Source of the DNA: Anagrus nilaparvatae
Taxonomy: Eukaryota; Arthropoda; Insecta; Hymenoptera; Mymaridae
Reading direction: 5' to 3'
Length of the DNA: 64,000 bases
Assembly: GCA_022575985.1 (NCBI GenBank)
Contig: JAKSXM010000002.1
Coordinates: forward strand, 19,021,001-19,085,000
The notes under the pieces were generated by a model. It did not search any database, had not been told where the DNA came from, and saw only the letters and a program-made list of their open reading frames with translations. The position numbers and the translations under genes are program-made. Shown piece by piece: positions 24,801 through 36,690 of the stretch (position 1 is the stretch's first letter; each line of letters begins with the position of its first letter).

Positions 24801-27800
24801 ACTCTTGTCTTATCTTATTTACTCTTGGTCAAAATGTGATTTACAAATGAAATTAAAATACAAATGAAATTTCCCTCAATGTGTAAATAAAGCCATATAA
24901 ATCCCGATTTAAGCGTAAGTGGTAGGTCATATTAGTTTTTGAAAACGAGGGTGCCAAGTAGCCACTTTTAGAGAATCAGGGAAAATTGCCAAATTTAAAT
25001 AACCATGAACTTTATTTTTTACAAAAAGTCTGCTAGTGCATCAGATTAACTTTCAAAAATTTTAACTATCAGTCAAATAAAAATACGAGTTTGCAAAATA
25101 ACTTAAAAATGTACCAATTTTGAATAAAAAATGCGAAAAAATAAAATAAATCTGTATTAAAAAAAAAGCATAAAAAAAACATTACAATTTACCATAAATT
25201 TCACTGGAATTTTAGAGTCTTGTACTAAAAAAAATGTAAAAAATAATCAGTACTGAATATTTCTCAAAAAAACTATAAACAAAATTACAAAATTTACAGC
25301 TCATAAAATCACTTTAACCAATCCAAAACCCTGCAATATCAGTAAAATTTTCAAAAAAAAAATTCCATAAATCCTAAAGAAAATTTCTTATATTTATATC
25401 CAATAAACAATTTTTATTTTAGCAAACTTGCTCGTACACATTCATAAAAATTTCTTGGTATAAAAAATCTTATCACAGCTAATAAACATTTATTATATTC
25501 AACAACAACAAAAAAAAAGGCATAAAAAAAACAAAGTGTCTTAAATCTCATAAAAAAAGGCGTTTAATTTTAATTAATAACAAGAAGAGAATTTTTCCAA
25601 TATAAAAATAACTCATTCTATATCCTCGACTTAATTCATCGAGCCTAAAAAAACAAAACTAAAAATATCGATTTTCTATAAAAAATTTCACAGTAAAAAG
25701 TCCTTTATTTATTAACTTTCTCAGAAAAAAATGTGCAATATAGAGGCTGAAACTTGAAACTCAATAACTCCTCCCTCCTTAGTAAACTTTTTTTTTCTAT
25801 AAAAATGAAAAGAATACATGAGACGAGTGCTATTGAGAATATGATAAAGAAAATCTGAAAAATTAATATGCCAACGTAGAAATAAAAAGAGACAGGACAT
25901 AAAAATTAAAGAAAAGATAACTTGACGATAAAACAAAAGTTTTAACGAGAAAAGATTAATGACCAAAAAAATTCATGCAATAAAAAATGTTTATAAAAAT
26001 GCATGAAAATTTAAAATGCTTTTTGTCTGGTGAATAAAAATAAAAATACAAGAAAATACGTCATCATTTTTATTATCAAACTTGGAGATAAAAATATTTT
26101 GTCAAATAGGGTAAAAAAAAGTCACATCAATCTTTAAGAAATAAAATTTAAGAAAACTTGCTGAGTACCATAAATAAAACGTATTTTCCATTTTTATTTT
26201 GCATGCAGAAAAATTGACAGAGTTTAGAAACTGATTTTTATTTTTACTAACCACCTGTGTGACATTTGTTTTATTTATTTACAAAATAAAAAATTTGTAT
26301 TTTTGAATGGTCATCAATTACACGCCGGATTAATTACACAATTGCACTGCGTCAATATTTGTCAGATTTTTAGTCCGGTTCGATTATTTTATCACGCTTG
26401 AAAAATTCAAAATTGGCTAATTAAAATAAGTGTTTAAACTAAGCTTTTCGTTATTTTAACAGTAAAAAAAAAACACAAGTACTCATAATTATTTTTCGTC
26501 ACTAAAAAGCCTTTTTTTCTCTTTGTGTATTCGCTGACTCACAAAAAAATACCCTTTTTTCTCAAACCACTTTTAGAAATAAAAATAATACTACATACAA
26601 AAGTAGAGAAAAAAATTGAAACAATAAAATTCTCTAGGTACTCTAACGTATGCAGAAAAATAATGTAAATTTTTAGCGGGCTTTTAAATTTTAAGTCCTT
26701 TTTACAAAAAATAATTTCACTGACATAAATTGTATTTTAGTATTAAAAAAAGAAAGCGTCGCTGGGTTATCTTGTATTTTATGTATTTTTGTTGTTTTAA
26801 AAAACTGATTACTAAAGTTGAGTAACGAAATTGTCACATACACAAGTTGCACATACCGCAATAAGAAAATTTTGGCTCGATTCCAAGAAAAGTAAAAAAT
26901 TTTTTTTATTACAAAATTTAAGTATTTAAATAATGATAAATTGAAAATTTATTAATTTTAAATTAAAATTAACGATTTTTCAAATAAAAATTACTAACTG
27001 CCAATCAAAAATTATTTTGAAATTTGATATTATGAACCTTTCATCTTTTAGATGATTTTTTATATTTTTTTCAAGTGACAGGCACTTTGCCAAGCTTTTA
27101 TATATAAATTTTTCTTTTTTTTTAGAGGCAAAATTTTTTTTCTTCTCCTCGCTTTAAGTAAGACAAAATAATATGTAATTTGAATTTTATTACCGAACAA
27201 ATCAAGAATTTAATAATTTAAAAGAAAAATAAAAACTTTTCTAAATTTATTCAAAGAATTAATTTTTGTATATTTAGCAATTCAAATATTAACGGTCGAA
27301 TAAAAAACTGAGGTAATTAAAATTCAAAAAAAAATGATGTCAAATAATTTCTCCATTATAAACTCGCAAACACTTAAACTTGCGGATTAGCTAAAGTAAC
27401 TGCGCGTGCAAACAAAACATGTTCATAAACTTTATTCTAAAACTTTTACTCTGAACCCATAAAACTCACACACACACACACACAAACATTTATAGAAATT
27501 GAATGTTATTCAAGTATACGAAATTCAAAATGTTTAATAAACGTTGGTACGAGTGTATAATATTTCCGTTGATATTTTTTTTGCGTTATTAAGTAATAAC
27601 AAACTTTATTGCTAAAAAAGTTTAGACTCTCTTTTCAAACAGGATACATAAATTTTAGAACTCTTTTTATATTATCAATATTTTTGTACGAGTTTGTAAA
27701 AAATATCTTTTCCAATCAATAAAAATACGCGTTGCATGCGAATGAATTGATAATTTATTGGTGTGTTATGTAAATCAGTAATAAATAAATTTGATTATAC

Positions 27801-28600
27801 AAGATTTTTTCATAAAATCAAAAATTTTTCAGTATTTTTCTCTAGAGAACAGAAAAATTTAGTATTTAAATTGATTTAAATTCAGGTTAAATAAAATCGA
27901 GAACAGAGAGTACAGAGAAAGAGGTTATGTTACTAAGTACACTTGTAATTATAACCTATAAAAGCTTGTTATTAGCCAAAGTGTGGGTAGTGTCACTCTA
28001 TAGCACACTTATGTGTAATTTATTACAAAGTAATCAAAAACTGTTTGAACAATTAAAGGCTTCTTTTTTTTATATTTGAAATTTGATAATTTTATTTAGA
28101 TTTTTTCTTTACATTAACCTATAAAAATCATGTTTATGTTGGTACTACATATAAATATTTAAAATGTCAAATATTTTATATATAATCTCATGTCAACGTC
28201 ACTGGATTTTATTGCGTGTATTTTAGTATGCCAGATATTTCATAAGTGCGCGCAGTTACGGTATTTTATCGATATTTTACATAATATTCAAAGTAAATTT
28301 TTTATTTTACTTGTACCTTTTTTTTTGTGGTAAGTTTTACAAGATTTTTTTTTTTTACAATTTTTTTATTGTCGATTTTAAAGATACGCGTATTATGTGA
28401 TATATTTGAAAATTTGGCAACGGATAAAATTACCGGTTTTTTAGAGCTAACACGCGTGTTTGTATTTTATTATAATTAAATCTAATTATTTTTTCCGTAT
28501 GTTAAACCTCAAAAACATTTATTACCAGTTTAAGATATGCTAAGCATTTCTACGAATTGTTATTTTTTCCTGTTAAAAATTTTCAAAAAAAATCAAAATT
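21878..28600. other. Non-coding stretch upstream of the first visible midasin exon
   Basis: No coding exon is recognised on either strand. It would be midasin intron if the gene is intact. The part at 23940-24530 contains a member of a dispersed repeat family seen again at 1018 and 48100. There is a 13-G tract near 23801 and a (CA)n microsatellite near 27465-27484. Many short Lys/Phe frames here are A/T noise. An interesting but unassigned patch at 24590-24780 is less AT-rich. Confidence 0.5.
27463..27486. repeat. (CA)n microsatellite
   Basis: A run of about ten CA dinucleotides in otherwise AT-rich DNA. Confidence 0.8.
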
Positions 28601-28619
28601 TTATCTGTCACAATGATTC

Positions 28620-30400
28620 CTTTATATGAGGAACCAAAAATCCGTTTCTCGCTATCAGGATTTTTGGTGGTGGCATTTGATTATTGATGTGGTAGCCCAC
28701 GGTGCACCTCGGGGATAGCCCCCATATCACCAGAGTTCTTACACTCTACCATTAATTCTATCCACTATTTAGTTTCATCACTACCAACTTCACAAGCATG
28801 GAAAAACCTATTCTAAATTTTCGATTCAAGATCTACTCGTATCATTGAACAGGATGACCCTCCCTCTTAAGGGAGCAACTCCTTTAGCCATCTTTTTACC
28901 CTTACCAGGGAACTAATTCCCCAATAAGGGTCAAAAGACGTTGCCCAGTGGGGACCATACCATGAGGAGGCGAAGTTGTGTCCGTTAATGCCAAGTCTTT
29001 AGTCTTCCACAGTCTAATTTAAGATTCTAATTGTTTAGTGTCGTCTCAAATCGTTTGTCTAGGTACGTTTTTGCAAATTTTTTAAGTATACTAAGAAATC
29101 GTATTATATACTTTTGTAACTTTGGTGAGTGCGAATCTTTGATTTGACACCATCTTCTTTTGAATACTTTTATTCGCTTTGTTGAACCAGCTTGAGGCCT
29201 CATATGATAAGATTACTATTAAGATTCCTTTATAAAAAATGTCCATTTCCCTTTCTTTAATTCCTAAAGTGGCTCTTTTATGCTTCCTAATTTTCCAAAT
29301 ACGATTCTCGATTTCCTTGTTATGGTTTTCATGTGTGGTTTTTTCTATGTTTAATCTTTCACCAAAATTTATTCCTAAGTATTTAACCTTAGATGATCTT
29401 TTTATTGGGGTGTCTCCGGTTTTTACTATGAAATATCTCCGTTTCAAATTCCCTGTTAATATTATGAACTCGGTTTTTGTCGAAGCTAGCTCCATTCTAT
29501 TTCTGGTGTACCAGTCTTGAATAAGGTTGCATATGTTTGTGCCGTTTTTCTCAATGGCATACCTTGAGTCCTCATTTAGTAAAACTGTAAGATCGTCAGC
29601 GTATGCTGCATGGCTGAATACTGCTTCTGCTTCATTATTAATTTGCTCTTTCGAGATATTGTCTAATAGAAAGTTCATCATACACTAAGTTCCACATATC
29701 AGGTCCAAGTATTGACCCTGGCCAGCTTCCTTTATTTATTGTTTTTTTTTTATTTTGACATAGTTACCTTCAATGTAGGCCGATCTTTCTAAAAAGTAAT
29801 TTTTTATTAAGTTGTAAAGATTCCCTCCACATTTTCTTTGTCTTAAACATTGTAGGATTTTTCCCCACGGTAAATTATTGAAGGCTCCTTTAATTTCAAA
29901 TAACAACGCTAATACGTACATTGATGTATTTTCTCTTCCTCTGATTAGTGACCTTATTTTCTTTATCGCGTCTTCTGTAATAAGTTCTCTCTAATATTTT
30001 TCCCAAGAGTGGGAGTAGACAGACTGGGCGATATGATTTTGCTTCCTATGGTCTTTATCCTTAAACTTTAGGAGGGCCTGTATTATTCAAATTTTCCATT
30101 GTTTTGGAAATATTCTATACTTGAGACAGGAATTGCAGATTATTGTTAGAAGTTTCTAACAGCTCGTAGCACTTCCTCTTCTGACCAGGGCGGCACATTA
30201 TCTGAGGCATAACTCTTATCATTTCCATAGTCTTTGTTCTCCGTGTCGTCCGGAATCAATTATTGTAACAATAATTGCCCTGATTCTTCCCAAGTTCTTG
30301 TTTGGTTATTATTGCCTGTGATGCTATGTACTATCTGGATCGTTGGAAATTTTTCCTTAAAAATTTTGTATTATGGTATTCCATAATTATCTTTGTCTTG
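28620..30400 (-). mobile_element. Degraded R1-clade LINE (reverse transcriptase region)
   Basis: Read on the minus strand from about 30200 down to 29090, pieces of one non-LTR polymerase appear in the correct order. First a finger segment ending in a HIAQSVYSHSWEKY-like echo of YRPISLLPxLGK, then LALLFEIKGAFNNLPW (29736-29921), then PGSILGPDMWN (near 29700, in another frame), then FSHAAYADDLTVLLN (the YADD catalytic box, 29091-29681) and a thumb ending SNQRFALTKVTKVYNTIS. The last phrase and the KGAFN box are typical of R1/TRAS/Waldo elements. Stops and at least two frameshifts separate the parts, and there is no intact endonuclease, so it is a dead copy. The 28620-29090 tail is GC-richer and probably the C-terminal part plus 3' UTR. 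Confidence 0.75.
29091..29921 (-). pseudogene. R1-clade reverse transcriptase remnant (palm and thumb)
   Basis: Two open pieces, 29921-29736 and 29681-29091, carry palm motifs A (FEIKGAFNN) and C (YADD) with the PQGS-type motif B surviving in the gap as PGSILGP. Family polymerases have FDIKGAFD and CPQGSVLGP here, so motif A has lost its second Asp and motif B its Gln. A stop and frameshift lie between the pieces. It cannot make a working enzyme. Confidence 0.75.
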
Positions 30401-32500
30401 CTCCTCAGTGACAAAATTTCTCAGAAAATGCATTAAAAAAATTTAATTTTGAAAAGGGTGCCTTAAAATCGTTTAAAAGAGTAAAAAAATTTCGGCTACT
30501 ATACAACTGAAATCCCGGTAGCAACAACCTAAATTTTTCTCAGTGTATTTTGCTAGCCTTTGAACAAAAAGAAAAAATTTCGTTAGTTACAAGCGAATTT
30601 TTTTTTCAGTAAACTTATTGAAAATTAAAAAATTTTATAAAAAATCTCCTTAATTCTCGCAAATAATCTAATATTTTTGTAAACTTACATGAGTCAAAGT
30701 ATAAATATCCTTTATAAATCCAAAAACTATTTCTGACATCTAAAACTTATAAAATCAAAAACATAAATAATTGTTAAAACTATATTTTAACAAAGTAACA
30801 GAAAGGGTCAAGATGAAACAAAATAAATTTCTGCACGAATAGATCCATTAAATAAACTTGTCTGTTAAATTTAAATTATAATCCGTTACCCTATATAAAT
30901 TTCAAATTGATGTACCTCAAATAGTTTAAAGTAAAAGATTTTTTAATTAATTAAATTTTAAACACAAAACACAATACTAGTACTTTTATTATACACGAAA
31001 AGAAATTAATTAAGATTTTTTTTCTCCCTCATTCTGTATTTTGGTAAAACCATATTGTGGTTTTTAAAGCATTGCGGTTCGAATAAGAGTAAAATCACAC
31101 AATACAACTTTTTTTTCGAGTTTTTAATAAGAAAAAGGTTTATACAAAAATTGAAGTAAAATTTTTTTGCAAGATGACATTTTATTATAAAATAAAATTT
31201 TCAATACAACCGAGAAAATCTGAAAAAAACGATAATAATAAGGTCATTCTTAGAGTACACGTACATGATTTATTGTATTCATGTTTTTTTATTACATCTT
31301 GCATGAAAGAATAACGATAACGTCCTTCGAATGGAACTTATTTTAAGAGCACCAATTTTTCTTACTTTTTTTTCTATCTTAAGATTTCCTAATAAAGAAA
31401 TACACGAAGTAAAAAGTGAAGATAATTAAAAAATGTAGTTAATTTTTGTAATAAAATAGAATTAACCTATAAGAGCTGTGTAATTATAAAAAATTTGTTA
31501 TTTATTTTTAAAGTGATACAGTAGAGAAAATAATCGGTTTAAGTACAACATTGATTGAAAGTATTAGTGTAAAAATAATAGAATTTTAGTAGTACCTAAA
31601 AAAAAAGATAAGTGGATTGAATCAATTTATTGATTTTATATACTGAATTCTTTATATCTTTATTTTTATAAGAAACATTTTTTTTTAGGATACTTTACTT
31701 TAAAAATAAAAGTCTTATTGTTAATGGTACCCTGTTGTCCGATTTAGACTTTTCTTTTAGTGTGTTATTACGTATAAGTTGCTTGATCATTTGTGTGGGT
31801 GTGTATGTATGTGTGGTTTTAAAAAATTTATTATTACATTTTTTTTTCTATATTCTGTTTTGTGTCTGTGTGTTTGTAATAAAAATAAACAAGTTAATTT
31901 ATTACTGGTCGTAAAAAGAATTTGTTTACGGATTTTTAGCTTCTGTATTATTTCTTTTACTATATAGAGTCATATTTTGGCTAATGAGATATTTTTCATT
32001 TTTTTTTAGATTTTACGGAGTTATTTGATTTATTTGTGGAAGCTCAATTTTTTATTTTTTACATACGAATTTTGATTTCTCAGTAATACACAAACAAAAA
32101 ATTAGTAATTATAACCAAAATTGTGGTTTTAAAGAATGAATCGTCTAACCCAAACTCTAATTTAATTCGGAAAACTAATTTCACTTTCGAATATTTATTT
32201 TTTCAACATTTTTCTGACGTCAGTTTTTCTAAATTTTGGATTACAACTGAATTAGAGTTTAGTGTAAGTTATCATAAAACCCTCTCAAAGTTGGTTATTT
32301 TATAATACAATATACACTGAAAAAAAATCTGTTTGTGGCTAGCGAATTTTTTCTTGGCCAAACGATTGCAAATAACCTGAAATGTAAAGAAAATTGAACA
32401 AAGAATATGAAAACAGCAGTATGATGTGAAAATATTTTGACGAACCCTTTTACATTTTTTTACAAACAATTTTAATAAGAAATAATATAAATTATAATTT
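30401..32500. other. Non-coding stretch between LINE remnants
   Basis: No gene or RNA seen. Ends of the form CACTGA(G)AAAAA occur at about 30536-30549 (inverted) and 32309-32330, and may belong to separate small elements. A GT-rich microsatellite-like run lies at 31790-31880. Confidence 0.4.
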
Positions 32501-32529
32501 ATTTATGAAAAGAAATTGATATAATTAAC

Positions 32530-33104
32530 ATATATTATTGTATCATTTTTTAAACTAGCTTAATGTTAAGAAAGTATTCAAAATATATTTTGATACAGAG
32601 ATGTAAAAGCTTATTTCTATATTATTAGTAATATCTATTTTTTTATTATAACAATTATATGTTTCTAATATTCTAAATATTGATGACGTTTTCCTAGCAT
32701 TTCTAAATTCTATTGGTATATCAAACGTTAAACTTCTTTCTCTCAGACCTTCACTATTTGGTACATAAAAACCGATCAATGATCTTATTTCATCACAGGT
32801 TATTATATTATTAATTAATTTATACAGAAATTTAAGATCAGAGATCTCTCAAGCAGATTCAAGTGTATTAATTTTAAATTTAATGTACAGTTCTTTGTAA
32901 TCATGTTTATAGTAGTCAAACTCACCATTTGACTAAAAGCAAATATTCTTAGAACTTGGTGTTGAGTTTTTTCAATTTCATATATTTTTTCTTGAGTATG
33001 AGTATTTATACATTAGAATAGATGTAATATGAGAATTATAAAATAATTTTAATGAATCAATATTTTTAAATCTCTGCAAAATTTCTTAAAGAAAATATAT
33101 ACGT
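32530..33104 (-). pseudogene. 3' part of a minus-strand LINE split by an insertion
   Basis: Read leftward from 33104, the DNA encodes the thumb and C-terminus of a non-LTR reverse transcriptase across several frames: SLKLFYNSHITSILMY, then YEIEKTQHQVLRIFAF, then LIGFYVPN, then RSLTFDIPIEFRNARKTSSIFRI. This continues the frame that stops at 34634 on the other side of the plus-strand LINE (SKSKG joins RIYFL). Stops show it was already, or has since become, inactive. The clade is uncertain (Jockey/CR1 group). Confidence 0.7.
33098..33104. repeat. Left target-site duplication TATACGT
   Basis: The seven bases TATACGT just before the plus-strand LINE are repeated at 34627-34633 just after its (ATT)n tail. 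Removing the insertion and one copy restores the reading frame of the minus-strand LINE, which supports it as a true duplication. Confidence 0.75.
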
Positions 33105-33181
33105 AATAAAGAAATTGGTCTGTAGTTACTAAGATAATGAAAAATATTATATTAGTAACTACAGACCAATTTCTTTATTAC
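33103..33181. repeat. Perfect 28-bp inverted repeat at the 5' end of a LINE
   Basis: Bases 33103-33130 are the exact reverse complement of 33154-33181, separated by 23 bases. The right arm encodes SNYRPISLL of the plus-strand LINE polymerase. The left arm is the same LINE piece inverted, the pattern left by twin priming or template switching during target-primed reverse transcription. Confidence 0.85.
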
Positions 33182-34626
33182 CGGTAATGTCTAAAATATT
33201 TGAAAAAATCCTACACTCTAGAATAACAAATTTTTTAAACAAATTTAATTTAATATCAAACAAACAATTCGGTTTTTTAAAAAATCTAGGAGCTACAGAT
33301 GCTTTGACTCATTTATCTGGTTTTTTACATGCCAATCTTGACAAAAGTCTTCCAACTATTGCTACTTTTGTTGATCTGTCAAAGGCTTTTGACACTGTGG
33401 ATCACAGTATAGTGATCAAAGCTTGAATTGTTAGGATTAAGAGGCATTGTACTGGATCTAGTAAAGAGTTACCTAAGTAATAGAATGCAAATGGCAAAGG
33501 TTAATGAGACTTTAAGTAAAAAAAAGTCTATAAACATCGGTGTGCCTCAAGGATCGATATTGGGTCCATTATTTTTTATCATTTATGTAAACGACTTACT
33601 AGATCTTATTGATAACATCTCTTTATATGCTGATGATACTGTGATCTACTGTTCAAAAAAAACATGGAAAGAAGCTGAGAAAACTATGAATAAATATTTG
33701 GCACTTGTGAATAGTTGGTATTATGTCAATAAACTATCTGTCAATACTAAAAAAACAGTTTATATAACATTCGCTAATAGAGTTAAATCATTACCTAACA
33801 ATATAAATATAGTAATAAATAATGAATCATTAAAACGAGTCACAAGTGTAAAATATTTAGGAGTAATATACGACCAACATCTAAAATGGAAAGATCACAT
33901 ACTAAATACATTCAAAAAAACAAGGTATCTGATTTATATAATTGCTAGACTAAATAATATCTTGAGTTACAATAACCTAATTTCAGTATATTACGCCTTT
34001 TTTCATAGTATAGCCTCATATGGAATTTTAGCATGGGGAAGCGCCTATGGTAACTCAATTGATTTACTACATAAATTACAAAGTAAAATTGTAAACATAA
34101 TTATTAATAATAAAGAATATAAAAGTAATAAAACTTTAAAGATTCCTATTAATATCCAACAAACTTACTTACTAAAATCACTAATACAGGATTATCAAAT
34201 TTTAAAAGATAAATTTATTAAAAGTAACAGTAAAACAAGAAGCAAATCAATTGAAGTACCAAGGTGTACGCTGGAGGTTGGTAAGAAAGTATACAGCTAT
34301 CAAGCAATAAAACTATATAATCAATTACCAAGTAATCTAAAAATGCTTGATATAAACAAAAAAAGCTCTAAATATAATATCAAAAATTGGATAATCAATT
34401 CTAAAATCTAGTCTATTTTATCATATTGTTAACTAATTTATAGATGTGTTGCTCTAACCCTTTTCTAATTTTAGTTTTATTATTATAATTAATTTTAAGT
34501 ATTATTTTTTATTATTATATACTGATTCCTCCTATGTACAGGTTATTACCTACTGTAGGCCTATAATATGTAACATTATTGTATATATTATTTGAATTGG
34601 AAATAAATTATTATTATTATTATTAT
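33105..34626 (+). mobile_element. 5'-truncated LINE insertion (CR1/L2-Jockey group) with (ATT)n tail
   Basis: A non-LTR element that begins inside the reverse transcriptase fingers (SNYRPISLLPVMSKIFEKIL) and runs through the polymerase, a C-terminal domain, a short 3' UTR and an (ATT)n tail at about 34604-34629. It is bounded by TATACGT duplications. There is no endonuclease or ORF1, as expected of 5' truncation. The body is little decayed: after a single disruption at about 33425, one open frame of 327 codons remains. It inserted into a minus-strand LINE. The tail and the C-terminal phrase YQAIKLYNQLPSNLK fit the CR1/L2-Jockey assemblage, but I cannot fix the clade. Confidence 0.8.
33154..34411 (+). 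pseudogene. LINE reverse transcriptase, 5'-truncated, one frame break
   Basis: Frame 1 (to 33426) holds NYRPISLL, KQFGFLKNLGATDALTHL (palm 0-1 region) and motif A FVDLSKAFDTVDH. A stop or frameshift at about 33424-33428 separates it from the second frame, which holds GVPQGSILGPLFFIIYVNDL (motif B), LYADDTVIY (catalytic YADD), NTKKTVYITF and VKYLGVIYD, then the thumb and a basic tail (TRSKSIEVPR). Motifs A, B and C are all intact in sequence, so the copy is young. The missing N-terminus means it cannot move by itself. Confidence 0.8.
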
Positions 34627-34633
34627 TATACGT
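34627..34633. repeat. Right target-site duplication TATACGT
   Basis: Matches 33098-33104 and directly follows the (ATT)n tail of the plus-strand LINE. Confidence 0.75.
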
Positions 34634-35110
34634 CCTTTTGATTTACTAATAATGTTTTCAAAAAGTACATTTAATTTCAAGTTATCTTCAAAATAAATAC
34701 CTAGGTCTTTAAAGATAGATGTTTGTTTTATATCATGTTTACCAATTTTATATTTTATACCAGTGTTATTTTTTGTTTTCCATTTATCATATATCATTAT
34801 TTCACATTTTTCAAAATTCCATCTAAATCCATTTAGATAATTCCAATTATGTAATCTTATTATATCTGATTTAAATAATTTAATATCTTTTTTAGATATA
34901 ACTTCTTTGAATATTTTTAAGTCATCAACATATACCAAAAATTTGGATTATTTTATAACGTTTTTTAAATCATAATATATATTATGTATAGTAAGGTCCT
35001 AAATTTGAACCTTGTGGGACCCCAGATGGGGGTGTAATCATTTTTGACAATTTATGATTGATTTTAATTGATTGTTTACGATTAAATAAGTACTAATTGT
35101 ACTTTTTACT
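34634..35110 (-). pseudogene. 5' part of the minus-strand LINE reverse transcriptase
   Basis: Read leftward, this encodes NRKQSIKINHKL, then PPSGVPQGSNLGP (motif B), then VYVDDLKIFK (catalytic box YVDD), then NGFRWNFEKCEIMIYDKWK and IFKDLGIYFED, ending SKSKG where the plus-strand LINE interrupts it. The remainder is at 32530-33104. Stops occur near 34990 and upstream of 35080, and no palm motif A is found beyond 35110, so the copy is 5'-truncated or decayed. A YVDD rather than YADD box separates it from the two other LINEs in the window. Confidence 0.75.
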
Positions 35111-36530
35111 CAAAATTTATTCTCGAAGTTTTGAGGTTGCTCAATTCAAAAATCAAAATAAAAAAATTATAACATTTAACGTAAGGGTTGAATCCCCAAT
35201 AAAATAGAGAATTTCAATTCGGTAGAAATTTAAAATTTTTAGGGTTTATAGACTTTAGGTTAAATTTTATAATTTTTTATCTTGATTATTGGTTCAAAAA
35301 CTTCAAAAATCTCAGAGAATAAATTTTGATTATAAATTAACAATTAGTTTTCGATAGTTTTCAAATAATAAACTTTTTTATAAAAGTGGCTCATTCATCG
35401 GTTCAACAAGCGCGTAATTTGCATGCTTTGGTAACAAAATTGATGCGAGGGATGTAATCAACCCACAAAGATTTTTTCACCTGGTTAATGTTTTGTTTCT
35501 AAACGAGCTTTGGACATATACTTTGTTTTGGTGACTGCGACACGTTTATTTAACCGTTTATTAAATCTTTGATCAATGGAATATTTTCACATCCTCGAAA
35601 ATAAGGTGCTTGGAGCCAAAAACAAGTTAGCAAAAATCATTTTTTGAACAAGTTTTCTAACAAAAATTTAAAAACACGCAAGAAAAATTTCTTTTCCGTA
35701 TAGAACAATATCGCACGTAAATCTTCATCAATCACCTTGAAAGTTGTTAATTTATAAAAATAAAAAATAGAGCAATAAACATCTTGAAAAAAAAAACAAT
35801 CACTCATATTCTAAAAAACGCAAACAATATTCTTGAACAAGGCATAAGTCAAACAATAAGAAATAAAAAGTATATATGACTTTTTACATTAGAAAGTTGT
35901 TTAAAGTTATAGTTGAAGAAGTGGTTAGTTTAGGTATAGTATAATAATATAATAATAGAATCAGCATGATTTCCCATGTGTCATAAATAGAGACTCTTTT
36001 ATTTCTTTGATTTTTTCCAAGTACTTAAGCCACAAGAGAATTTTAAAACTTTACAGTATTGTTTTATGATTGTTCACAGTTACTTTATGTTAAAAGCAAA
36101 TTTATTCTTCATAAATCATTTATTATTCAAATAAATTTTTTTTTTATCAAATTATTTACAATGCGTCGCGTAATTAAATAAAGTTATATTTAAAAGTACA
36201 TCCGGATAGATGATACTAAAACCACAAAATTTACCATTACAATGCACTGCGTTATTACGGAAATTCATGTATCAAAACTCGCTATATATATGTAAAAAAT
36301 TTTCATGTGCGGTTTTACTGTATGCGGAATTCGCGTAAATGAATATTAATGAGCGAAATAATACACATGCAGTATAAAAACAAACATTAATACGTGTTAT
36401 ATATGTACTACTTCAACAAAAATGACTAATTGACTGTCTTTTTTTTTTGCCTGTGTTTACTGGGTATTATATTAAGATTGAATAGTTTTATTATTTTTTT
36501 TTTGAAATATGCATCAAAGTACTAAAAAAT
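35111..36530. other. Non-coding stretch, no gene seen
   Basis: AT-rich with a somewhat GC-richer part at 35390-35600. I translated the latter on both strands and recognised nothing. Confidence 0.4.
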
Positions 36531-36539
36531 GATTACTAT

Positions 36540-36690
36540 AGGAACTTTATGTCGTGAAGTTACACCGCGCGCATCAAGAGGCAATGATATCATGGACCAG
36601 GATGCTGAGAGGGGGATGGACACATATACCGGGCGTTGAAAAACTAACGGTTAACAGTGCAGTCTTGTCTCGTCTTTTATATGTTTCGCA
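36540..36690. promoter_or_regulatory. GC-richer island in a gene desert, possible promoter or first exon
   Basis: About 150 bases with CGCGCGC, GGACCAGGATGC, GAGAGGGGGATGG and CCGGGCG stand out in DNA that is otherwise largely A/T. It contains no long frame (at most about 15 codons from the ATG at 36593). Such an island could be a core promoter and 5' UTR of a gene whose coding exons lie outside the window, or a conserved regulatory block. There is no clear TATA, Inr and DPE set, so this is a guess from composition. Confidence 0.25.
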
